Of a stretch of DNA of 39,100 bases, positions 21,601 to 31,492 are shown one piece after another (position 1 is the first letter of the stretch; each line of letters opens with the position of its first letter). The notes beneath the pieces are model-generated. The model saw only the letters and a program-made list of their open reading frames with translations, did no database searches and had not been told where the DNA came from. Position numbers and translations under genes: made by a program. Source of the DNA: Lindgomyces ingoldianus (Eukaryota > Ascomycota > Dothideomycetes > Pleosporales > Lindgomycetaceae); assembly GCF_010093535.1 (NCBI RefSeq), contig NW_022985169.1, forward strand, positions 611,444 to 650,543, written 5' to 3'.

Positions 21601-24600
21601 TTCTCATTGTCATTCATTCGACTCTCGCGACAGCCACACCGGTTGTACTAACACTCCTCAACGTGCTCCACTAACTCTTCATTAGATCAGGTCCGTTCGC
21701 ACGGGTTGTTTCCATGGAGCCGGTCGATGAGACACATTTGCCAGAGTATCACCTGCGAAAACGCTCAGAAGCGGGCCATACCTCAAAGGTCTACAAGCTT
21801 GTCTTCGATTATCACTTCGAAAACATCCGGCGTGAGGACCAGACCGTTAACATCCGAATCGATTACACCAACTTGGTCCCTTACTGGGACGATATGACTG
21901 GCTCTGAGTCTCCCAAAGGGGCTACCAAACGCTCGCGCCATGAAAAACGTTTCTGGGGGGAGCTCACTGAATGGCTCAAACAGCTCAACAAAGTCCAGAC
22001 ATCCGACGAAGGAAAGCTGCCTATGTCACTGCACAAGCGGATGCTCCTGTACCGCAAGCGGGCACAGTGCGCAAGAGGCAACACTGTCTTGAAAGCTGGC
22101 TTGGATGTCACACTCGATACGAAGTTCGACATGAATGCGCGATGGGCATATTATGCACAAGGCACCATTGTACCGTTGAACGTAGAGCAAATCTATGCGT
22201 ATTTTGGTAAGTCACGTTTCCCAGGCTCAATTGCTCAGGATACTTGCAGCTGACAACTTCCACAGAGATGGAGCCAGTAGCTGAAGCAACGCTGGAGGTA
22301 GAAGGCAATGCAGAGATCGAATACAGGATGAAGGAGCGTCTGAAGATTATTGATACGCTGTCATATCCGGGTCTCGCTATCAAAGGGTACGCCTTGTCGC
22401 ATCGCTTTGTCTTCGCTTAAGCTAACTAAAGTTCAGCATCGCTGCTATTGGGCCAACGTTGGATGTCTATGGCGAAATGCGGGCCAAGGCAACGGTAGCA
22501 GGAAAGTTAAAAGCCGGCGCGAAAATCACGTTCCCGAAATACGAGATCTATTTCCCACAGGTGAAAGAGGCGGAGGCGAGACAAAAGTTTGACAAGCCGG
22601 CCGAGAGCGCGGAGCAAGGATCAAAAGGAACAGGTATGCTGCAGCAGTGGCATCGAGCCATCCTCAAGTTACTAATAACTCTCTACAGACTTTGACCCAA
22701 TCCTTGATGCTTCTGTGCAAGCATCGGTTGGTCTTGACCTGTTGATTACCCCAGAGGTCAATCTGGGAATCAAGGTCAACACACCCAGCATCAAAGGTGA
22801 CATCGTAAATGCGCAGGTTCGTCAAATGTCCTACCTATCGTCGGTAGAATATCCTTGGAGGCATTTGGTTTTCTGACGCAAGCAGATCGTTGGTTTCATT
22901 AACAACACCTTCCGATTCGAAGTAACCGGGAAGGCGCAAGGAGGAATTGGGAACACACCCGCCTTGTCATACGATATCTTCATCAAGTATCTCTACAATT
23001 TCGGGATTGGTGGAAAAGCTACGTAAGTCTCTTTGCCCAACAGCTCAAATTTTCATTCTGATCTCTCTCTAGGTTCAAATGGCTAGGTGATTATGCGCTG
23101 AAGCGTAAGTAAGCCCATTGCATGACATGATTCTGTGCTCATCAAAACAGCACTCCAATTGTGGCCCCAGGACAGAGAGAAGATTCTTTATGAGCATCAT
23201 GGTGTAAGTGTCATTTCACATATCCTATAGATCTGGAATCGACCGGAGCGTTGGCCTAGGTGCAACGCCTGGTCAACATTGTTGTGGCGGGTGCTTACAG
23301 CGATCCTATGGCACTGACTGACATTGTCGCAGCAAGTCTCCCTCGGAAAACGCAACCCCTTCATCTCCGATAGCGAGTACAAGGACGAGTTTTCTCCGCT
23401 CTACAACTCGACATACTGGTTCGATGAAGATTTTCACAATACCGGAGGTGCATTGTCGAGTCTCCATAGGCGCGAAGAGGGCGAGGAAGCCAGCGCTCTG
23501 AACGAAAAGGCCACCAGCTTCTTCACTTGCAACGATGGTGGTCAATGCCCGAGCGGGGCTTGTGCTGGCGATGCATGTGAATGGGTCCCTGGCAAAAAGC
23601 CTTCGACGTCCAAAACACGCCGAGCTGACGATGACGGTGATCCGATGGATGTCGATCCAGTCACGCCCTGCATCAACAGTATACCCGCCTTCATGTACAA
23701 TTGCAAGTTCTTCGTTGACGAAGACATTGGCCATTGGAATGGTCCATTCCCGGGGATCTGCACAAACATTATGAGCTTCTTCTCATCTCAAGGGCTGGGC
23801 TCCGGCCCGTTCACTGCAAGCTTTAGCACTTTTGGTTCCTCTGACGACAGCTCGAACCGGAACAATGTATGCGGATCCAGGTCTTCGCACACTCACACGT
23901 ATACGAACGCGAAAGGCGAACAGGTGACCGTTACGGAAACATGGGCCGACCGATGCATAAGAGAATCAAACGAATTTGCCAAAGCAACTTCGAGAGACCA
24001 AGGCATACCAGGTAACAAAAATTGGCTCAGTTGCGACGAATTCCCTTTCAACTCGTAGGTTTTTTCAATCGATACTACCAACTATACTGATGGTCTCGCA
24101 GCATGAATGAAGGCGGCAATTCCATCACCAATTCGCGCTCATGTGTACCTGGATATGAGCAAGAAATCCAAGGAGCTGTCAACAAGCTTCCCACACGCAT
24201 ATCACAGACAGTGACTTGGGCAGATGAGGCAGGAAACCAAAAATCTGCCCCCAAGCGATGGGATCAAGATTGGGAAGGCTCGAACGCGCTGTATGGCTCG
24301 GGTGGCAGACAAGGATCGCCCAACAAGAATTCGGCTTGGAACTGGGCCTACAACAACCGGAAAGAATTTACTTTCCATCTGTTCAACTCAGATTCAGCCA
24401 CCACACCCCAAGGAGGCGCATATCAGATTTTCAACCACCAGCTCAAGTCCGGAGACATTACAACTGTGATTGCTGCCATCAACACTATGGACAATTCGAA
24501 ATATAAGGTCGACGGAAACCAGAATGCATATTGCACGAACGGCTTAAGAACTCCTCATTACGTTTGGGGAACCGCTAACGGCCGGTTCGTCAAAGCAAAG

Positions 24601-24924
24601 TTATGCACTGTTGAGTTTGACAATGCTGCCGCTGCTTCCAAGATCAAAAGAGGCGAGCAGCCAACCCAGGAGGAGATGTTCAAGATCAAGAGTAAGCCAT
24701 CTAAACACCTGCATGCTGATAACATTGGCTGACTATGTATAGGTGTTGAAATGTCTGATGATGCGGAAGAGTTCGAGATACCACTAGGAGACTTCAGCCA
24801 AGAGGCCGGTGCCGCGGCCACGCACAGCGTCGCTGAAGATGGCATGAGCACAACGGGCGAGAAGGAACATCAACATAACCACTACCACCGGCATGCACAT
24901 CTTCACCGGTCCGGTTGGTCATGA
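18628..24924 (+). CDS. Killer-toxin-like GH18 chitinase with C-terminal nuclease-like region
   Basis: Sixteen exons: 18628-19249, 19305-19430, 19483-19669, 19718-19875, 19925-21204, 21259-21590, 21686-22206, 22266-22386, 22437-22633, 22689-22816, 22886-23022, 23073-23104, 23151-23203, 23333-24054, 24102-24691, 24743-24924. All introns are GT-AG and the exons sum to 5388 nt (1795 residues). Signal peptide 1-26. Two hevein-like modules (about 31-64, 70-114; CCSKSGSCGFGDDWC, CCSRWGFCGTTDEFC). GH18 about 130-480 with SIGGW 198-202, DGIDLDWE 241-248 (catalytic E248), MTYD, YGRTF and the W of MIWAID. Four CxxG...CC repeats span 510-762. A long central region without known domain follows. Near 1475-1545 comes TETWADRCIRESNEFA, then CDEFPF at 1532-1537 and NEGGN, close to the CDEYPFA...EGG signature of NucA/NucB nucleases. 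The tail is histidine-rich. Family: subgroup C fungal chitinases, related to the zymocin alpha/beta chain. The nuclease assignment is by motif only. Confidence 0.9.
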
Positions 24925-25157
24925 GTATGATTCGCAAAGTTCGGGTGCAATGGTGTAAACCGCTTGGAGGTCACGACTTGATGGAGTGAATTTCGTGTAC
25001 ATGTGTTAATTGTCTAGTAAATCAATGCTCTGGAAATCTGAAAGGGGAATACTGCTCTAGTCTCCATGATTTGGATGACAGACGGGCGGGAGGCCGATCA
25101 CTGTGATGCTGCGAAACCTTCTAGTCGATAATAACTATCTCGCTAGCCTTGAGTTCC
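24925..25157. other. Convergent 3' intergenic gap
   Basis: This 233-bp gap lies between the chitinase stop and the stop of the convergent acidic-protein gene, with no ORF. It presumably holds both 3' untranslated regions and polyadenylation sites. Confidence 0.5.
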
Positions 25158-26186
25158 TTAGTCACTTGCCCACCCATCACCTCGATGAACATATATTTCT
25201 GTATCTTCCAGCAATGTAGTTTCGCTCAACGCAATCCCCTCCGGTTGCCAATTGGCATTTTCCGTGGATGTTTGACTCGCTTTGGATCGGACACGCCCCG
25301 GAAGCACTTCTCCCCTGTTATTCAACCCAATCTGAAGCACCCAACCGCTTTCGCAAGCTTTCCTGTCAGCTATCATAACCAGCAGATTCTGGTCGTGGTC
25401 CTCATCAACGTGACTCAGGTCATGGCCACCACTGAGCCCTATCAATTGGTCAGGACAGTGCATCAACACGTTTACTATAAAGTCAGGTGTGGATCCAGTT
25501 GGCGCTACATCCTCATCTGCACTGCGTTGGATCACACCATAGGCAGCCGGGTCGTCGTCGAAGATGAACGATCTATGCCACGCACGATGATCGTCGAAGG
25601 CCTCATCCGGGTCGTCCGGGTCATCAAAGAAGGCTCTTCGCCAAAGCCGACGATAATCAGCATCGGCCGTGGCACGGCTCACCGTCTCTGTCTGAGCCGC
25701 TTCTGTCGCCTCGCCACCAGAACGTGACATTGATGCTGCCGCCTTTTCCGAGCCGTACCATGTCCTGACCCAAAAGCCATTGCTCACGCCAAGTTGGCCA
25801 TTGACACGGCGCTCATTGTCGGTCAGAAGATCTTGTGGGACATGCTCTGGTATCTCCCAATCAAAATCGTCGAGTTTCCGAAGGTAGGGCTTCGCGCGTA
25901 AGTTCTGGACACTACATAGGGGCACGCAATAACGGCAGTAAGCAGAACCAACTCACATTGCGTCCGATGTTGCCGAGCTTCATCCACTTGCGCACAAGGG
26001 TCTTCTTTTGCTCCTCCTTGGTCAAGGCAGACTCTGGATCCCATTGCTCCTGTGGAGACTGTCAGCTTGGGGTCATGCGAAGACGGATTGAAGACTCAAG
26101 GATCCGTTCACCGGACGTACAATAACGAACATATCAAAGGCGGTATGCCCGAAAACGATAATATCATAACTTTCTAGATCAGCCAT
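25158..26186 (-). CDS. Acidic cytosolic protein of unknown function
   Basis: Three exons, 26186-26121, 26049-25957 and 25904-25158, join in phase 0 through GT-AG introns (GTACGT...CACAG; GTGAGT...TCCAG). They give 301 residues. There is no signal peptide or membrane segment. The N-terminus (MADLESYDIIVFGHTAFDMF) is followed by a lysine-rich helix. The middle and end are acidic, with FDDPDDPDEAFDD and FDDDP clusters, and a WVRTWYG segment lies near residue 100. I recognise no family. It is transcribed towards the chitinase gene, their stop codons 233 bp apart, and lies inside the same normal-GC island. An intracellular acidic protein encoded beside a putative nuclease-bearing secreted protein could be a self-protection factor, as bacterial nuclease immunity proteins are small and acidic. 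That is speculation from position and composition; an unrelated housekeeping or lineage-specific role is equally possible. Confidence 0.7.
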
Positions 26187-26560
26187 TACGCCCGAGAATA
26201 GCGCGATTGTACAGGAATCTGATGATGCAAGCAAAGGGGGTAAACGTGGGTACGGAGGGGCAAGATGAGAGCCAAGACTTCTTGTAGCCTTGAAGGGGCA
26301 GCCTTATATGGATGGGGCCGAGACGGCGCTCTGGCCTTGCAATGGAAGGCACCAGTTCCTGCATGAAGGAGGCGAAGCCCGGGAGAAGTCTTAGCGGGAC
26401 TTCTTGGCCGTGAGCTAAGAGCCGAACCGAAGCTTGGAAAACAAGAACATCTATTGTGTGCGTTAATCCGTGCAATGTCTTGGCATTCGCGTCGCGTCTT
26501 TTCCGCCTCACCAAATCTATAAGAACTTTGACAAAGCAACAATTTGCCCCTATCTATGCC
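26187..26560. other. Upstream region of the acidic-protein gene
   Basis: Normal-GC sequence with overlapping open frames on the minus strand (26179-26542), but no family motif. It should contain the promoter of the gene starting at 26186. Positions 26449-26484 recur inverted at 29621-29656. RIP-type AT-rich sequence begins near 26560. Confidence 0.4.
26449..26484 (+). repeat. 36-bp inverted duplicate, copy 1
   Basis: Reverse-complement match to 29621-29656 with 35 of 36 positions identical; the single difference is the G/A (C/T) type expected from RIP. The two copies bracket the 26.5-29.6 kb AT-rich block. Confidence 0.8.
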
Positions 26561-28320
26561 TAAATATCTGTTATTTTAGTTAGATCTTAAAGCTGTACGT
26601 ACTTCTTAATTAGAAAATAATAAAGCTAAATTTTAGAAGTTTAAAATAGCCCTTAGTAAACAATTTCTAGCTAAAAAGCTATAGCTAGAGCAGCTACGCG
26701 TTTAAGTACTAGTGCTACCTGTTAACTGTTAGCTAGAGCCCTTACTGCTGCAGCCTCTAAAGCACCTTTTAGAGGTTAAAAAGCTAGTAGATTAAATAAG
26801 CAGACAAGGAGAAAAGTTACCTTTATAAATAAGTAGCGCGCTGCTGCTTTAACAGCTGCTATTAAGATACTATTATTACTACTATTAGTAGTAGAGCTAG
26901 AGTGTTAACTATTACCTTAGCAGTAATTGTCCCTACCTCCTAAAGAGCCTAACTATAAGATAGATATAAAGTATATTCTACGCATAAATAGAAACTAGGT
27001 AGTTAATAACAGTAATAACTACTAGCAGCTAGTCTTCTTTATGTTATTTATAAAAGACAAAGTAAACTTAGTGCTTATTAATGCAGCTTTTATAATTAAT
27101 AAGTAGAAAGTTACTTAGCTTAGTTACTTAGTAAGCTATTAAGCTAAGCACTTTAAATCTACTTAGTAGCATATTACCTTAGCTAACTTTAGTTTTATAA
27201 AGAGCGCTTACTTACTTAAAGTAGTTAATTACTATGTTAAGCACTTTACTAAGAAGATTAATAGAGTAGATTTTAAAGTAAAGCTCTATGTTAAAGTTAA
27301 GGCTTTATAAAGGGCATTTTTACGCAGGTAATTAGCTAACAAGCTATTATTAAATCTAGATACTACACTAATAATACTAAGTAGCTGTTATACCTAGCAG
27401 CTGCTGCGTAAAGCTAGGGTAGTAAAGTAAGTAAAAGAGATATCTAAGGCAATAGACCACTACTTAGCAATTACATGTATATAAGAGTGCTAGACAGAGC
27501 TTTATAATAACTATAAAAAGTAGTGCTATATCTACCTAGACTAATCTTACTATGCTATTAAACTAGTTAACTTTAAGGCATAGAGAAGGTCTATAGTTAT
27601 AGAAAAGTCTTTTATTATAGTACCTAGTTATAAGATTATTAGAGCGCTGTAGTAAAAAAGTAATAAGCTTTAAGTAAACCTTTATATATAAAAAAATAAA
27701 AAGAAAAGGCTAAGCTTATTATTATTAAATAAGCTATTATTTAAAAAGCTAGTAAAGTAGATAAGCTAGTAGTAGTTACTTAACTAAATAGTAAAAATAA
27801 GTAATAAGAAAGCTACTTAAGTAAAGTAATAAAAGTTTTAACAGCTTTATCTCTAATAGCTTTAAGCGTAAGCTAGTATTTCTTTTATAAGAGCTGCTCT
27901 ACTCTCTTACTACTAGCAGCTATATGCTCTACTAGTTATTACCTTAACAGCGCTTTAATCTTTAGGCTATTTTTTAAGTCTTATAATAAAAGGTAGTAAA
28001 CAAAATACTTAAAAAATAGTAAAAGACTTTTTTAAGTAGTTAGTTAAGTAATAGCTAAAGAATAAAAAAAATTCTTACTTTTATATATAAAAAGTAGCAA
28101 CTAAAGAGCTATAGACTATAAAGAATCTCTATAAGATAAGTAAAGTTAAAGGTGACCTATATACTATTACTATTACTTAGTTTAGGCTTAAAAATAGGCT
28201 TATTTACTATCTTTATAAAGATCTCTGTTAGTTTAAGCTAATATATTATATAGCTAGCAGCCTGCTTAAGATAGGTAGTAGTAAGTAAGGTAGAACTAGT
28301 AGTAAAAATAATATAGCTAA
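26561..28320. mobile_element. Unidentified RIP-degraded repeat
   Basis: AT-rich, TpA-rich sequence with stops in all frames. The plus strand around 27040-27760 gives a long lysine/leucine-rich product when stops are read through, so it was probably once coding. I see no motif that allows a family call. Confidence 0.55.
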
Positions 28321-29300
28321 ATAATTTATTTAAATTTAAACTTTTTTACCTTTTTAAGCTCTCTTAGCTCTCTTCTTACACACTCTAGCTCCTCCTGCTT
28401 AATATATAGCCCTTCTACTATATACTTAAAGTGCTTTTAAGTAAAATAGTTATATTTACTTTTTTAAATAGCTGCTTTTAAAAAGGCACTAAAGTTACTA
28501 CTAAAACACTTTTAAATATATAAATAGTTTTTTTTAATCTATGCCTTAAGCACTGTAAAAGTAAGCTTTATTAAATTATAGTTAAGTAAGTATAAAGGCA
28601 GATACCTTACTAAATACTTACTAGCCTTAATAATTTATGTTACTTTATTATTTATATAAATTAAGACATTATCTAGAATAATTACTAGGTACTTTTTACT
28701 ATACATAACTTAAAGTATAGGGATTAGACTTTTTTTAATCTACTTAAGAAACTGCTTTTAATTAAAGTAGCCTTTTTTTTACAGCTGTATAAAAAAGATA
28801 GCTATTAATTATATACATAAAGAGAATTAACTAAGTACTGCCTTAAGCAATATCCTAGGTATACTAAAAGACATAGCTAACTAGGCTGTACATGTAGTGC
28901 TACTAGCTAGTTTTTTTATTAAAGATTAACTTATTAAAAAATACTAGATCCTCTGCTATAAAGCGTCTTATTAAGTTATAATATAAGTTATAAAGTTTTT
29001 TATTTTAATTAATAAAAAATGCTTAAAGTGTTTAGTAACTTTATTTATGTTAAAAAAAAACTAGAATATATTTAAGTAATTAATTTAAATGCCTTTTTTT
29101 ACTTATAACTAGAGTATAATCTTGTCCTAGTACATCTACCTAGAGTAGATAAGCTTACTAAAAAGAGCATTTATGTCTTTTTTACTAATTACTAGTAAAT
29201 AACTAAGCCTGCCTTAGATAGGTGCTCTTACACTGCTGTGCGTCTTTAGATTATCTATCACATTGTATACTGCGCAGTTGCTACACCCCTTTTAATTAGT
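28321..29300 (-). mobile_element. RIP-degraded Tc1/mariner-type transposase
   Basis: The minus strand, read through TAA/TAG codons, resembles the DDE_3 endonuclease region of Tc1/mariner transposases. A KKGYFNQKQFL-like segment is near 28780, then SLIPIL. LVIILDNVLIYINNKV is near 28690-28640, where family members read VLVMDNASIHHS. YLPLYLLNYNLIKLTF is near 28600-28550, matching the family's YLPPYSPDLNPIE. The DNA-binding N-terminal part and the terminal inverted repeats were not located. The pattern of changes at the catalytic block agrees with RIP, and no functional protein can be made. Confidence 0.75.
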
Positions 29301-30970
29301 AATTACCTATAGCCTCTATCTAAGCAGTAAAAAACAACATATATTAATACACGTACAATTAGATAGGCTATAGGCGCTTATAGTAAGCGCTAGGGGTTGC
29401 TAAGTAGGTAGTAGGCAACAAGAGACTCTGTAAGCTTAAAACATAGCTAGAAAGCTATTTTAAACATTAAAACCTAGCCTTATTATTTTCTAAATAGGAA
29501 GTATGTACAGCGCCTAAATGTTTACTAAAATTAAGAGATGTTAGGTAGTTGTAGAGTTTTATAGGCAAAATTTTAAGTTTTTATACAAATTTAGTGGCAG
29601 AAAGCAAAGTTTAAGGTGTTGCCAAGACATTGCACAGATTAACGCACACAATAGATTGCCAGACCAGACTCCTGCAGGGATGAACCCTAAACCCCCCCCC
29701 CCCTACCTCTCTCCCGGAGGAAAAATGGCAGCAGGAGCAAATTCGAATATATTTGAGACTCTATCGTCACTTGCATCACCTCCATCAAGCCGACCTACCT
29801 CGCCGCCGCTATTAAACACATATACACACTAAACTGCTTCACTGTCACTGTCTTACCTATGCTAAACTAATTTACTATTATTATCTAACGCGTTGCAATC
29901 CTTCTAAATAATTTAGTTACATCACACTACATTCCTATTTACATAGAAATGCGTAGCTGTATCCCTAACGTAGCTAGCAACATGCAGCTTTATATACACA
30001 GAAGAAAATAAGAATTAAGAATATATATGTACCTGCTTAATTTATAAAATAGAGATTATATTACTCTATAAAGCTATAAAACTAAGTAATAAAGATTTAC
30101 TTAAGTTTTATAAGTAAGACTGTTTATTAGTAGATATAATACTAGATTTTTTTAGCTACTAAGACATTAACACTGCCTCTACTGCTACTTTTTAAAGCTC
30201 TTAAACAACACTAACAGCTAGACTGCTATTTACCTTTTCTTTTAACCTATTTTTATTTTAGCAGTCTAAGTTATATCTGCTAACATGCTTATTACTACCT
30301 TACTTACTATTACTACACTTATTATTACTACACTAACTACTGCTACACCTATTACTGTCTTACTTACTATTATTACGCATATCTTCTTAGCAGTTATATG
30401 TAAGTGTGGCTGCTAGTATGTTATCTAGCTCTAGTAAAAACACCTTACTACTACTATTTTTTTTACACTTATATTACCTTTTTTAACCCTTAGCATCTAA
30501 ACTACTAGCCTCTACTCTAAAAGCTAGAACATTAAGCCTAAAAACTACGCTGCCCTACTATAGCTTGCTACATTAATTATTGCCTGTCCTCTCTGTCTAT
30601 AACTTAGAACTCTAGTTCTAGAGTAACTAGAACCCTTTTTAAAACCTACACTATTATTACTTATTATAAATAAGGCCTACTGCTGCTATTGCACAGCTGC
30701 TGCACATAATTGCAGAACTCTTAAGATCTTATAACTTTAAGAATAATCCTACACTATACTAACACTTGTACGCTAGCAGGTTCTGCTTTATTTACTAACA
30801 AAAGGACACTAAACACTTAAAAGAGAGAGCCTTAAGAATACTTACTACTTACTAAATATAAGAGGTATAGAAGAGTTTGCTAGGAAAATACAGAGAGATA
30901 GATATTTTACATGTATAGGCTATTAGGAGGTATGCTATTACTAAGGAATTAGTTATGTAATAAACTACTA
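29301..30970. mobile_element. Unidentified RIP-degraded repeat with less altered 5' part
   Basis: A poly-C tract lies at about 29690-29702. At 29560-29830 the sequence is closer to normal GC and holds an ATG-led open start at 29724 (MAAGANSNIFETLSSLASPP) that runs into stops after about 35 codons. The rest is AT-rich with a run of TACTACTTACTATTA-like repeats at about 30280-30370. It may be the start of a degraded retroelement; the family is not recognised. Confidence 0.45.
29621..29656 (-). repeat. 36-bp inverted duplicate, copy 2
   Basis: Reverse complement of 26449-26484 with one transition. It sits in the less altered part of this repeat block, about 65 bp before the poly-C tract. Confidence 0.8.
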
Positions 30971-31492
30971 GTGCCCTCTAGGCTAGAGCCGGGCGTAATA
31001 AAGACATCCATCCATCCATCCTGCAGGGATGACAGTACGATAGTTTCATTGACCAGTCATCTGAAATGTATTCGTATGTCAGCAACCCCAACATGCCCAA
31101 TTTAGACCCCCGAGCTAGACATCGTTTTCCGCCAGGTCGGGTGGCCGGAGTGGCCCAATTCGCACGAGACATCTTGGCGATCAAGACTCTTACAGCGTAA
31201 CGCACGGCATGAGGCACAGGTTTAGGCAGAGCACCTTTTGGGCTAACCGGGTGAGCGGGAGGAAATTCTACAGCAATATGCAGGGCCTACTGCAAGGCAC
31301 ATTTCAGCCTCCCACGTGAAAGGGTCCTCCCTAGTACTGGGGAAATTTGGGAATCCTTCCAATATTATTCTCGTACTCGAGAAAAAGTTCATGCGGTAGC
31401 CTCGGGATTGAGAATGAAAGACTTGGAAGAATGGTATTCAAATAGCGAAGAGAAGTACGAGAAGTCGACACGCATCCGCACTTTCGGCAAAG
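30971..31492 (+). promoter_or_regulatory. Upstream region of the second LysM gene
   Basis: Normal-GC DNA between the RIP block and the LysM start codon. It contains a short CATC microsatellite at about 31006-31020 and no supported ORF. By position it should hold the promoter; no specific site is assignable. Confidence 0.45.

Noticed and set aside
19446..24851. Many 60-140 codon ORFs on the minus strand and other frames across the chitinase
   Set aside because: They are shadows of the GC-rich exons; none has a motif, and the spliced plus-strand model explains the region.
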